Made by a program: the position numbers and the translations under genes. A stretch of 64,000 nt of DNA from an uncultured Lachnospiraceae bacterium (GTDB lineage Bacteria; Bacillota; Clostridia; Lachnospirales; Lachnospiraceae), in NCBI GenBank assembly GCA_947589055.1, contig CANPZL010000004.1, positions 1 through 64,000 of the forward strand, written 5' to 3'. This document shows, piece after piece, positions 42,995 through 52,100 of the stretch (positions within the stretch are counted from its first letter, which is position 1; each line of letters begins with the position of its first letter). The notes beneath the pieces are model-generated. The model made no database searches. It saw only the letters and a program-made list of their open reading frames with translations, and had not been told where the DNA came from.

Positions 42995-43001
42995 AATTAT
43001 T

Positions 43002-43793
43002 ATGGTAGTACAACACAATTTGCAGGCAAACAACACCAACAGAATGTTGGGACAGAATGTCAAGGTAGTTAAGAAGTCTTCTGAGAAGCTGGCTTCCGGC
43101 TACAAGGTAAACAGAGCAGCTGATGATGCAGCAGGGCTTTCTATTTCAGAGAAGATGAGAGCTCAGATCCGTGGTTTGAATCAGGCAGTTAGCAACGCAG
43201 AGGATGGTATCTCTATGATCCAGACTGCTGAAGGTAACATGAATGAAATGCATTCTATCCTTCAGAGAATGGAAGAGTTAGCTGTTAAGGCAGCCAACGA
43301 CCCGAATGCAACTGAAGATCGTCAGACCATCACAGATGAGATGAACCAGTTAGAGAGTGAGTTAAATGCAATTTCTACCAGAGCAAAATTCAATGGTAAG
43401 AAGTTGAACAGCTTTGTCGGTTATCTTCAGATTGGTGCTAACAACAATGACCATATGCAGATTACCGTTCAGGTTAAGGTAACATTAAAGACAAATGATG
43501 TTACTACTCATACGAAGGCTGGTGCTACAGTATCCGCTGTACAGCAGGCTATCAAGGATGTATCTAAGAGACGTTCTGCTCTTGGTGCTGTTCAGAATCG
43601 TCTGGAGTACACTGTTAACAACTTGGAGAACTACGCTGAGAACTTAACCGACGCTGAGTCACGTATCCGTGATACAGATATGGCAGCTGAGATGGTTAAC
43701 TACGCTAAGTCACAGATTGTACAGCAGGCTGCACAGTCCATGTTGGCACAGGCTAATCAGTCTAATCAGGGTGTATTATCATTACTTCAGTAA
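43002..43793 (+). CDS. hag: Flagellin, short main form
   Basis: The 263-residue flagellin has N-terminal VVQHNLQANNTNRML and SEKLASGYKVNRAADDAAGL, and ends AQSMLAQANQSNQGVLSLLQ. The variable domain is only about 50 residues, similar to B. subtilis Hag, so the filament surface would be smooth D0/D1. Codon choice is visibly different from neighbouring genes (many GCT, ATC, AAG, GTT), as expected for a very highly expressed gene. It has a sigma28-type promoter and a CsrA-type leader. It is presumably the major filament subunit and the target of Maf glycosylation genes downstream. Confidence 0.95.
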   Translation: MVVQHNLQANNTNRMLGQNVKVVKKSSEKLASGYKVNRAADDAAGLSISEKMRAQIRGLNQAVSNAEDGISMIQTAEGNMNEMHSILQRMEELAVKAANDPNATEDRQTITDEMNQLESELNAISTRAKFNGKKLNSFVGYLQIGANNNDHMQITVQVKVTLKTNDVTTHTKAGATVSAVQQAIKDVSKRRSALGAVQNRLEYTVNNLENYAENLTDAESRIRDTDMAAEMVNYAKSQIVQQAAQSMLAQANQSNQGVLSLLQ

Positions 43794-43815
43794 TCAAGTA
43801 AGGTTATTGCAAATA

Positions 43816-43842
43816 GGGCTGGCCCTTTGGGTCAGCTTTATT
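43816..43842 (+). terminator. Terminator of the main flagellin
   Basis: GGCTGGCCC (43817-43825) pairs with GGGTCAGCT (43829-43837) around TTT, followed by a weak T-rich stretch. Some readthrough into the next genes is possible. Confidence 0.65.
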
Positions 43843-43877
43843 TGTATCTGGAAGTTTTAAACAGGAAGGAAAAGACG

Positions 43878-44150
43878 ATGGAAAGTCAAAGGATAGAAGC
43901 GGTCATTGCACATATTCAGGAGCTGACGCCCCTTTATTATCAGAATTGTCCGGAGAAAGGTACGGAGCAGTTGCAAGCTCTCATTCAGGAGCTGTCCGGT
44001 CTGGAAGCGTTGATCCCACGAGAACAGCAGTCCCGATACATCGGAATATTGAAAAATCTAATGGAAGCCATTGAACAGCGGGATTTTGTCATGTTGGCGG
44101 ATATACTGACCTTCGATATGTTGGAATTCCTTCAGGAAGACGAAGGATAA
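43878..44150 (+). CDS. Small helical protein between flagellin and Maf
   Basis: The ATG at 43878 follows AGGAAGGAAAAGAC. The 90-residue protein is fully helical and acidic (HIQELTPLYYQNCPEKGTEQ, DFVMLADILTFDMLEFLQED). The closing FVMLADILTFDMLEFLQ resembles a motif I associate with small proteins next to Maf genes in Firmicutes, but I cannot name the family. It is 18 bases from the first Maf gene, so it is likely translated with it and may help glycosylation or export. It has no promoter other than readthrough from flagellin. Confidence 0.65.
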   Translation: MESQRIEAVIAHIQELTPLYYQNCPEKGTEQLQALIQELSGLEALIPREQQSRYIGILKNLMEAIEQRDFVMLADILTFDMLEFLQEDEG

Positions 44151-44168
44151 CAGAAAGGGAAAACAACC

Positions 44169-46028
44169 ATGAGCATATATGAACAAAACTTGGAACAATT
44201 AGAAAAAACCCGTCCGGTACTATATGAGAAACTGCAAGAACCGATGGAAGATACGCTGCAGGTAATGGTTGGAGATGCTTTAAATGGGGAACCCTTTCTG
44301 GCAGTGATACAGCAGGATGCGATTATTCCGTTAAGCAGTACTTATCACCCGTCCCATGAAGCGGAGCAGTTTACCGCTCAGTTTGAGGAACAATGGACCG
44401 ATACTACTGTTCTGATCTTTGGAATGGGACAGATAGATATTATAGAGCGGATTCTGTCAGAGGAATGTCCGGTCGATAAATGTGTGGTGTATGAACCGTC
44501 TCCCATGATTTTTCAAAAAATACTGGAAACCTATGATGTACAGAAGCTGTTGGCAAATCTCAATCTGATGGTGATCGTGGAAGGGATGAATGATGATTTG
44601 CTGGAACAGGTCCTGCTTACAAGTGTGGATTTCCGTAATTATAGATTTTTTCATTTCTATAGCTTATCAAAATATAAGGAATTATTTCGGGATAGTTATA
44701 ACGCTGTACAGAAGGTCTATAAAAGAGTATGGGGAAAACAGCAGGTAGATATGAATACACTGGTGTATTTTGGACAGGCCTCTTTAAAAAATGATATAAA
44801 ATCTATGAAATGGCTGATGAGGGGGAAAGCGTTTGAAAACTTTAAGGGGCAGTTTCCGAAGGAGCTTCCTTATATCATGGTGGCGGCAGGTCCCTCATTG
44901 GAAAAGAACGTCCATGTGCTAAAGCAGGCGAAGGGAAAGGCGTTTATCGTCTGTGTGGATACCGCATTACGGTTTTTACTAAAGCATGGGATTGTACCGG
45001 ATATGACCTGTACCATCGACCCGCAAAAAGGTTCCTCTTATTTTGAAGGGATTGATATGAGAGAAATCCCAATGGCAGTTTCTACAGATTCGGATTATCG
45101 TTCCTTGGAGGCGGCCGGAGACTTTCAGCCGATTTATGTGTCGGTCAGCAATGATTTTACAAGCAGTCTGCTGAAGGATCAGGGGATAGAGATGGAGTCC
45201 TTTGACGGTGGCGGTTCTGTAGGCACCTTCTGCTTTCAGATGGGAGCAGAATTAGGGTTTCAGACCATTATTATTATCGGACAGGACCTGGCATTTACAG
45301 ATCGGAAGGCTCACGCCGGTATGGGGAAGGCGGAAGATTCGGATTTGATTTACGGTGTGACTATGGTAGACGGGTATGATGGAGGTAAGATCATGACCCG
45401 GGGTGATTTTAAAAATTATATTGACTGGTATAATCTGCAGATCCCCCTGCTGGCGAAGGAACGGACGATTATCAATGCCACTGAAGGCGGAGCAAAGCTA
45501 GAAGGGGCGGTTCAGATGTCCCTGCAGGAGGCGGTAGAGAAATATTGTACGAAGGAATATGATTTAAAGGAAATAATGGAGCAGGTTCCTCCGATATGGG
45601 AAACATGGGAGGAGAAGGCACAGGTATATCGGAAGATACAGGAGCAGTATCGGTTTTTCCGCCGGTTTTATGATCAGGTTAAGGAAGGAATCCAGGAAAC
45701 AAAGCGGGCGGAGGTCCTGCTTAAGCGAAAAAATTATGATCTTAAGGATTTACAAAAGATTGATAAAAAGCTGGATCGGGTAACAAAGCAGGTAACGGAA
45801 AAGGACGGAATGGTGTTACTGGTAAGGCGGATAATTGATGTGGATGTGACGTTGAATGATGACCTTTTGAAAGAGGAAGAGGATCTGGATAAGGAAAGCA
45901 TCCGTTTGTATGGAAAATTAAGACGATATTATCAGGGATTACAGGAAGCGCTGGAAGAATTGTTTCCGGTGTGGGAAGAAATGCAGCGGGAGTTGAATGA
46001 GGAATATCAGTTTGAACCGAACCGATAA
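44169..46028 (+). CDS. Motility-associated (Maf) glycosyltransferase-like protein, first copy
   Basis: The 619-residue protein has the Maf/DUF115 core near residues 230-440: YIMVAAGPSLEKNVHVLKQA, then FIVCVDTALRFLLKHGIVPD, CTIDPQKGS and GQDLAFTDRKAHAGMG. The N-terminal 200 residues are like the Maf_flag10 extension, and a coiled-coil tail closes the protein. Maf proteins transfer nonulosonic acids or related sugars to flagellin in the cytosol. It is followed by a second copy 11 bases later. Confidence 0.9.
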   Translation: MSIYEQNLEQLEKTRPVLYEKLQEPMEDTLQVMVGDALNGEPFLAVIQQDAIIPLSSTYHPSHEAEQFTAQFEEQWTDTTVLIFGMGQIDIIERILSEECPVDKCVVYEPSPMIFQKILETYDVQKLLANLNLMVIVEGMNDDLLEQVLLTSVDFRNYRFFHFYSLSKYKELFRDSYNAVQKVYKRVWGKQQVDMNTLVYFGQASLKNDIKSMKWLMRGKAFENFKGQFPKELPYIMVAAGPSLEKNVHVLKQAKGKAFIVCVDTALRFLLKHGIVPDMTCTIDPQKGSSYFEGIDMREIPMAVSTDSDYRSLEAAGDFQPIYVSVSNDFTSSLLKDQGIEMESFDGGGSVGTFCFQMGAELGFQTIIIIGQDLAFTDRKAHAGMGKAEDSDLIYGVTMVDGYDGGKIMTRGDFKNYIDWYNLQIPLLAKERTIINATEGGAKLEGAVQMSLQEAVEKYCTKEYDLKEIMEQVPPIWETWEEKAQVYRKIQEQYRFFRRFYDQVKEGIQETKRAEVLLKRKNYDLKDLQKIDKKLDRVTKQVTEKDGMVLLVRRIIDVDVTLNDDLLKEEEDLDKESIRLYGKLRRYYQGLQEALEELFPVWEEMQRELNEEYQFEPNR

Positions 46029-46039
46029 GGAGGCTGGAT

Positions 46040-47734
46040 ATGCAGGAAAAATTACGGGAGCTGTACTGGAACAATGTAGAAACCATTGATACGATCAGTG
46101 AACTGGTTCGGGCTGTCCGTATTCAAAATGTGCATCGTCTGATCCTTGAGATTCCGACTGTAACGAAAGCCCTGAATCAAAGTGTAAAAGGGCTGCTTGA
46201 TTGCAGTATCCCATTAAGGGAAGCCGGTCTGCCTTGGGATACAAAGTATTTCAGCGAGGTGTTAAACGGAATTGCACAGGCACAGACTGCGGAGGACTAT
46301 ATCCTAATGGGGGATCTGTACGAGCTTCAGATGCTGCCCTGCTTATATGATATGCAGAATGCGATTCGGGGGACCGGTGTCTCTTTGCTGCGGGAAGAAT
46401 GGTATCGGGAGAATCTGAGGGTACTGAAGGTACAGGATCCTTCACTTGCAGAAGCGTTGGAAACTGTTTCTAAGACGTTAAAAGTAGAGCAGGAACCAAA
46501 GGGATATTCTCTGGAACCAACCACCAGCGGTTCCTTTACATTAGGCTTGCAGATGGAAAATGGGATCCGGTATCTGCACAGTAACCGGAATCCAATAGAA
46601 GAAGCCCGGCTGTTTGCGGAGCGGGTATATAGGGTGGAGCAGGAGCATTATCTTGTAATCGGCTTTGGAATGGGGTATCATATTAGAGAACTGGTAAGGC
46701 TGTATCCGGAAATCGACATCGTCGTGGTGGAGCCGGATCCGGCTGTTATCTATTATGCGCTTTCTTGTAGTGACTATCGGGAGCTGTTGAGAAAGATACG
46801 GATTTTGTGGAAACCGGACTGGGAACCAGAGGCGGCCGGTCTTCTTAGTAAAGGCTATGAGTTGGTATTATTCCGGCCTGCGTTGTTTCATATAGAACCT
46901 GTCCGGATACGGGAACAGTTGATTCATCTTGCGAACCGGAAGGATTCCATTGCGGACCATGAACGGATCTTTTATCAGAATGCAAGAGAGAATTTTCAAA
47001 ACTGCGATGCTTATATAGACAGTCTGGAGGATACTATTAAGGGAAAACGGATCGTGATCGTAGCGGGCGGGCCTTCTTTGGACAAGAATCTGGAGCAGTT
47101 GCGGGAAAAGCCGAAAGACGTGGTGATCCTAGCAGTGGGAACGGTATTCCAGCTGTTAGTGAAGAAAGGAATTCCCGTAGATTATGCGGTATTTTCGGAT
47201 GCTTTTATCTATCCGCAGATACAGGGAGCGGAAGCATGGAAGATTCCTATATTGCTCTTGGCAACTGCCGATCGGCGAGTGAGTCGGTATTATCAGGGCC
47301 CTAAGTACTTGATTTGTCAGCAGGGGTATCAGATGGCGGCCTCCTATGCGGAGAAAAATGGGTGGCGAAAGTACGATAGCGGCGGTTCGGTTTCTACACT
47401 TGCACTGGATATTGCGATTCGTATGGAAGCGGCCTCCATTGCGTTTATAGGTCTTGATTTGGCATATTACGGAACGAAGGCACACGCCTCCGGAACCTTG
47501 CAAGAGACCTTTCCGGGTTTTGAACATCGGAAAGTAGAGGGAGTTGACAAAACCATGTTAAACACCAGTCAGGCGTTTAATCTGTATCGGGAATGGATGG
47601 AACGTCGGATTCAAAATGAGGACTGCACGATGGAAGTTGTAGACGCTACCGAGGGCGGTGCAAGAAAAAAAGGGTTTTTAGTGATGACGCTGGCGGATTA
47701 TCTGAAAAAAGAACCCGGAAAACAGTATTCATAG
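46040..47734 (+). CDS. Motility-associated (Maf) glycosyltransferase-like protein, second copy
   Basis: The 564-residue protein has the same core: RIVIVAGGPSLDKNLEQLRE, then VVILAVGTVFQLLVKKGIPV and FIGLDLAYYGTKAHASGT, plus an N-terminal region with LVIGFGMGYHIRELVRLYPE. It is clearly a divergent paralogue and not a recent copy. Two different Maf proteins beside one flagellin suggest two kinds of glycan or two flagellin targets (the short and the large form). Its Shine-Dalgarno is AAGGAGG. Confidence 0.9.
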   Translation: MQEKLRELYWNNVETIDTISELVRAVRIQNVHRLILEIPTVTKALNQSVKGLLDCSIPLREAGLPWDTKYFSEVLNGIAQAQTAEDYILMGDLYELQMLPCLYDMQNAIRGTGVSLLREEWYRENLRVLKVQDPSLAEALETVSKTLKVEQEPKGYSLEPTTSGSFTLGLQMENGIRYLHSNRNPIEEARLFAERVYRVEQEHYLVIGFGMGYHIRELVRLYPEIDIVVVEPDPAVIYYALSCSDYRELLRKIRILWKPDWEPEAAGLLSKGYELVLFRPALFHIEPVRIREQLIHLANRKDSIADHERIFYQNARENFQNCDAYIDSLEDTIKGKRIVIVAGGPSLDKNLEQLREKPKDVVILAVGTVFQLLVKKGIPVDYAVFSDAFIYPQIQGAEAWKIPILLLATADRRVSRYYQGPKYLICQQGYQMAASYAEKNGWRKYDSGGSVSTLALDIAIRMEAASIAFIGLDLAYYGTKAHASGTLQETFPGFEHRKVEGVDKTMLNTSQAFNLYREWMERRIQNEDCTMEVVDATEGGARKKGFLVMTLADYLKKEPGKQYS

Positions 47735-47780
47735 AAAAAACTAGCCAAGATAGATAGAAAACAAATGTGGAGGAAGGAAT

Positions 47781-48776
47781 ATGCTGAACAACAAAACAAT
47801 TCTGATCACGGGAGGAACCGGCTCATTTGGAAAGAAATTTCTGGAGATGATCTTCGCAAAATACGAACCGAAAAAGGTGATCATCTATTCCAGAGATGAG
47901 TATAAGCAAAGCGTTGTCAGAACCGAGTATGCCGATAAAGTAGATATGGAAAGGGTTCGGTTTTTTATCGGAGACGTTCGGGATCGGGAGCGGCTGTATC
48001 GGGCGTTTGCAGGGGTAGATTATGTGATTCATGCTGCTGCCATGAAGCAGGTGCCAACCTGTGAATACAATCCTTTTGAAGCGATCAAGACGAACATACA
48101 TGGGGCCCAGAATGTGATCGATGCGGCATTGGATTGTGGGGTAAAGAAGGTAGTAGCATTATCTACAGATAAGGCGGTAAATCCTATTAACCTGTATGGC
48201 GGTACGAAGCTGGTATCGGATAAACTCTTTACTGCAGCAAATGCGTATCGGGGAGAAAACTATGATACAATCTTTTCCGTGGTTCGATATGGGAATGTAG
48301 CAGGAAGCAGAGGTTCGGTAATTCCGATTTGGAAAAATATCATCAAAAACGGTGGAACGACTTTGGGAGTAACAGATATGCGGATGACCCGGTTCTGGAT
48401 TACATTAGAGCAGGGAGTAGAGCTGGTATTTAAGGCGTTGGAGGAATCCAAAGGCGGAGAAACGTATATATCCAAAATCCCTTCCTTCCACATCGGCGAT
48501 TTAGCGGAAGCCATGCTTCCAGGCTGTAAGATTGACGAGTTCGGTATCCGGGAAGGAGAGAAGCTCCATGAGATTATGGTAACAAAGGATGATTCATGGA
48601 CGACCTATGAATATGATAAGCACTTTATTATTTATCCCCATTATAACTGGGCAAATTTGGAACGGGATATTTTACCGGGTGGAAAACCGGTTCCGGAGGG
48701 CTTCAGTTATTCTTCTGATAATAATAAGGAATGGCTGGATGTGGAAGGCTTGAGGAACGCATTGAAGGCACTGTAG
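47781..48776 (+). CDS. pseB: UDP-N-acetylglucosamine 4,6-dehydratase (PseB-like)
   Basis: The 331-residue short-chain dehydrogenase has the NAD motif TGGTGSFGKKF, the AAAMKQVPTCEYNPFEA segment and the catalytic STDKAVNPINLYGGTK. The Met-Lys replacement in MKQVP is characteristic of PseB/FlaA1. It makes the inverted 4-keto sugar that begins pseudaminic acid or related flagellin sugar synthesis. PseC and other genes of the pathway are not in the window, so they must be elsewhere or the product enters a different route. AATGTGGAGGAAGG precedes the ATG. Confidence 0.92.
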   Translation: MLNNKTILITGGTGSFGKKFLEMIFAKYEPKKVIIYSRDEYKQSVVRTEYADKVDMERVRFFIGDVRDRERLYRAFAGVDYVIHAAAMKQVPTCEYNPFEAIKTNIHGAQNVIDAALDCGVKKVVALSTDKAVNPINLYGGTKLVSDKLFTAANAYRGENYDTIFSVVRYGNVAGSRGSVIPIWKNIIKNGGTTLGVTDMRMTRFWITLEQGVELVFKALEESKGGETYISKIPSFHIGDLAEAMLPGCKIDEFGIREGEKLHEIMVTKDDSWTTYEYDKHFIIYPHYNWANLERDILPGGKPVPEGFSYSSDNNKEWLDVEGLRNALKAL

Positions 48777-48833
48777 CGGTAAAACTAGATAGAATAGAAG
48801 GTCAATAGCATAATGGTTATTGGAGGCGGAGTT

Positions 48834-50888
48834 ATGCGTATTGCGGAACAAAAACAGCAGATAGAAGAAATTATATCACAAGGGGATGCAGAGTCGGCAA
48901 AGGAATTGATAGATACTTATGCAGCAATCTGTCCACAGGATATTGACGTTATTTCCATGCGATTGAATTATTGTTTAATGACAGGAGATTTAGAAGCAGC
49001 GGCAGCACTTGCGTTAGAAGGAGTGCGGCGGTTGCCTTTAAATGGTGATATGCAGTACAATCTGGCATATGTTTATGAAGTAATGCAACAATGGCTGGAA
49101 GCGTATATTGGTTATTGCAAGGCCAAGTATATATATGAGTATACAGGTGATGAAAAAGTAAACAGTCTTGAAATAGAAACATGTGCCAATCGGATGCTAG
49201 AGCGGTTTGAAGAGTCGATGGAATATATTTCAAATAAAAAGGAAGGCGAAGAAATCAAATCCAAATTTCAGGGCGTGATTGGGATGCAGAGAAATCAATT
49301 CGGCTTAAAAGAGAACGCTTTCCGCTCATATGAAAAGATCGTGGGAACCTATTATTATGAAACATATCTAAAACGGAGATTTGTAGGGGTTTTTAAGGAT
49401 CAATTCCTAAGCCATTATCAGCAGGGAAATGAAAACATGGATGTAATTCATTTGAAGGCGGAATTTTTAAATGTAGTGGAGAATGATCATATTCATTTGT
49501 GGGATCCTGCTGGAACCTGTGATGCGGAATATCTTCTTCCGATTGCCTGCAGCAAGGCGCCGACAATTCATTGCTTCCAAGGTACAGGGCAGAAGTATAA
49601 CATTGCACAATATGCCGATAATCATTTTAATTATTATCGGGTGAAAAATGATACCCGAATTTTGTCGACAAATAAGTGTTATTATGGAAATCCTATCCCG
49701 CTTCGGAGGCTTCCGGATAAAAAAAGGCTTGTCTTAAGTATTTTTGTAGACGGATTGGCACAGTGTATGCTAAAGGGAGAAGACTTTCAGAAAAATATGC
49801 CATATACATACGAGTATTTTAAAAAGGGAACGATTTGCAATCGGGCTTATAATACAGCAGAATGGACCTATCCCAGTATTACAAATTACGTAACCGGATT
49901 AAATACCATTCATCATATGTTGTTTCATGATGCGATGGATAGTGCTATACCTCTGGATGTACCGACGCTGGCAGAGTATTTTCATGAAGATGGATATTAT
50001 ACGGCAAAATTCTGTGGAAACTGGAGGATCATCCCATCTTATGGTCATGCTAGGGGATATGACCGATTTGTTTATCAGCATCAATGGGTAGGCTTTAAAG
50101 TACAGGAAGTGATTGCGGATGTGATCGATCATATAGAAGCATTTCAGGACGTGAATCAATATCTGTGGTTATCCATCGGAGATTTGCATGATATTGCAGA
50201 TGCCAATGATTTGCCGGTGGACGTACAACGGGATCTGCCCTTGGAACTGCGTACCTATGAGGATGTAGGCGCTACCTCTGCCAAACAGTCCTTTAGCCGA
50301 AACAAAATCGAAGCATATATTCATCAGATTCGGCATGTAGATAAATGGCTCCATGTTCTATATTCCTATTTGGAAGAAACATTTCCGGAAAATGAGATCA
50401 TAGTTTCTCTTTTCTCAGATCATGGTCAGGGATATTTGATCGAAAATGCACATTTTCTATCAAAAGAACGGTCAAATGTGGCGTTTATGTTCCGAGGCGG
50501 AGATGCGGAAGGAAAAGGTATCATAGAGGAAATTATCTCCGCAAGTGATTACAGCAATATTTTGCGGAAATTGGCGAATGTGAATCTGTCAGAGGTGCCT
50601 ACTGATGGTAGACTGCCGGAATGCTTTGGAGGAGAAGCTGCAAGGGATTACGCCCTAACGGAAAGTATTCATCCGAAAGATCCGTATCAGGCCGTGATAT
50701 TTGCTGAAAACGAAACCTTCTTTTTTGTGAATCCTGATCCGGTACAGGACGATGGAAGATTCCGTTTGAAGGACTATCAGTGTTGGCTGGAAGATACCGA
50801 TCGAAATCGAATCGAAGATTCAAAAAAACGTGAAAAGTATCTGAATATTGTACTGGAACATATTGCTCCGATTTTGATCTATGAATAG
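48834..50888 (+). CDS. Helical-repeat protein with alkaline-phosphatase-superfamily domain, putative phosphotransferase
   Basis: The ATG at 48834 follows TTGGAGGCGGAG. The 684-residue protein has an N-terminal helical-repeat (TPR-like) region (about 1-120) and a C-terminal alkaline phosphatase superfamily domain (about 300-640). The metal and nucleophile sites are visible: SIFVDGLAQ, EWTYPSITNYVTG with a nucleophile Thr near 343, GDLHDI, and LFSDHGQGY with ENAHFL. Threonine instead of sulfatase Cys/Ser points to phosphate or phosphonate ester chemistry (phosphodiesterase or transferase, as in phosphoethanolamine transferases). There is no membrane segment, unlike those. In this locus a transfer of a phosphonate group to a glycan is an attractive inference. 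Confidence 0.72.
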   Translation: MRIAEQKQQIEEIISQGDAESAKELIDTYAAICPQDIDVISMRLNYCLMTGDLEAAAALALEGVRRLPLNGDMQYNLAYVYEVMQQWLEAYIGYCKAKYIYEYTGDEKVNSLEIETCANRMLERFEESMEYISNKKEGEEIKSKFQGVIGMQRNQFGLKENAFRSYEKIVGTYYYETYLKRRFVGVFKDQFLSHYQQGNENMDVIHLKAEFLNVVENDHIHLWDPAGTCDAEYLLPIACSKAPTIHCFQGTGQKYNIAQYADNHFNYYRVKNDTRILSTNKCYYGNPIPLRRLPDKKRLVLSIFVDGLAQCMLKGEDFQKNMPYTYEYFKKGTICNRAYNTAEWTYPSITNYVTGLNTIHHMLFHDAMDSAIPLDVPTLAEYFHEDGYYTAKFCGNWRIIPSYGHARGYDRFVYQHQWVGFKVQEVIADVIDHIEAFQDVNQYLWLSIGDLHDIADANDLPVDVQRDLPLELRTYEDVGATSAKQSFSRNKIEAYIHQIRHVDKWLHVLYSYLEETFPENEIIVSLFSDHGQGYLIENAHFLSKERSNVAFMFRGGDAEGKGIIEEIISASDYSNILRKLANVNLSEVPTDGRLPECFGGEAARDYALTESIHPKDPYQAVIFAENETFFFVNPDPVQDDGRFRLKDYQCWLEDTDRNRIEDSKKREKYLNIVLEHIAPILIYE

Positions 50889-50890
50889 CA

Positions 50891-52018
50891 TTACAAGCAC
50901 CTTAAAAGTATCTGGGTGACATCTTGTTTGGTTAACGGAACCGGATTGTTATCCATACGCCCCTTTGTAAAGGCGTGTTCTACGATTTTTGGAATATCTG
51001 CCTCTGTGATTCCCCATGAGGAGAGGCGGAGCGGGGTGATACCTCTGCATACTGTTTGTAACCATGGCGATATACCGCCATATGTTACAAAACAATGCAG
51101 TAATTGTTCTATATCGGGAACCGCCTGTTGGTTGATAGCGGCGATTTGCGGTAAGGTTAAGGCAACTGCGAAGCCATGTTCTATGTGATATAGATAAGTA
51201 AGCGGATAAGAAATAGAATGGCAGGCTGTGGTTCTGGTTTGAGAAAATGCAAGACCGGAGGTGCAGGCAGCCAATAGGAGTTCTTCTCTGACATTCGGTT
51301 CTGTTGAATCAGTGACAGCAAGCGGCAGATAATATATGATTTTTTTGACTGCTTCCAAGGACAGCTCTTTCACTGCCGGATTCGTTGCCTTTGCCCAATA
51401 TGCTTCCATTGCGTGAGAAAGAGCATCCAGACCGGTAGATGCGGTCAATCTTTTCGGTAAGGTTTCCGTAAGCTCTGGTACAAGATATACGGATTCTGGT
51501 ACAAGCCAAGGAGCATCGATGGAATATTTTGCAGCAGAATTTACATCCCAGAACGTTGCCCAAGAGGTCACCTCAGAACCAGTGCCGGCGGTAGTAGGAA
51601 CTGCTGTAAATGAAATCAGGGAAGAGTTGTCAACATAATTTTTTTCTATGATATATTTTGTAATAGCTTTTAGGGAAGGAATTTCAGTATGGGATTCCTT
51701 CTTTTTGTAAAGGGCTAAGATTCCCTTTGCCAGATCGATCGCACTGCCGCCACCTATGGCTAAGATATGATGGAAAGGAAAGCTTCCGATTTGTTCCAGA
51801 CTTTTTTTAAGGTCTGCCTGCGTAGGATTGGGGGAAAAGGAAGAAATCCAGATGATACCGTTTTGCTTCGATAATTGTTTAAGCAAGGAATCAAATCCAT
51901 ATCGTCTGCTGCTTTGTTCTGACATTACAATAACGGATTGTTGAAAAAAGGATTCCTGCAGCAGGGTATAGAGTTCGCTTTTGTCACATATAAAAATATG
52001 ATCCTTAAATTTTCGCAT
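50891..52018 (-). CDS. Iron-type alcohol dehydrogenase, putative phosphonoacetaldehyde reductase
   Basis: The ATG at 52018 is preceded by AAGAGGAGCAGT on the minus strand; a start at 52117 is less likely. The 375-residue protein is a group III iron alcohol dehydrogenase: NAD site AIGGGSAIDLAKG, TAVPTTAGTGSEVT, metal ligands in GLDALSHAMEA and CHSISYPLTYLYHIEHG. Beside phosphonopyruvate decarboxylase this matches phosphonoacetaldehyde reductases (PhpC type), which make 2-hydroxyethylphosphonate. It is divergent from the decarboxylase gene. Confidence 0.82.
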   Translation of the reverse strand: MRKFKDHIFICDKSELYTLLQESFFQQSVIVMSEQSSRRYGFDSLLKQLSKQNGIIWISSFSPNPTQADLKKSLEQIGSFPFHHILAIGGGSAIDLAKGILALYKKKESHTEIPSLKAITKYIIEKNYVDNSSLISFTAVPTTAGTGSEVTSWATFWDVNSAAKYSIDAPWLVPESVYLVPELTETLPKRLTASTGLDALSHAMEAYWAKATNPAVKELSLEAVKKIIYYLPLAVTDSTEPNVREELLLAACTSGLAFSQTRTTACHSISYPLTYLYHIEHGFAVALTLPQIAAINQQAVPDIEQLLHCFVTYGGISPWLQTVCRGITPLRLSSWGITEADIPKIVEHAFTKGRMDNNPVPLTKQDVTQILLRCL

Positions 52019-52062
52019 ACTGCTCCTCTTGTTATCTGCATGAAACAATAGAATACTGTAAA

Positions 52063-52091
52063 AGTGTAGCTTATATTCGTTGAAAATGCAA
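52063..52091 (-). promoter_or_regulatory. Probable promoter of the reductase gene
   Basis: On the minus strand TTGCAT (52091-52086) and TACACT (52068-52063) are 17 bases apart. Confidence 0.55.
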
Positions 52092-52100
52092 GTGGTATGA

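Noticed and set aside
48834..50888. Annotation as a sulfatase
   Set aside because: The nucleophile position holds Thr in WTYPS, not the Cys or Ser needed for formylglycine.
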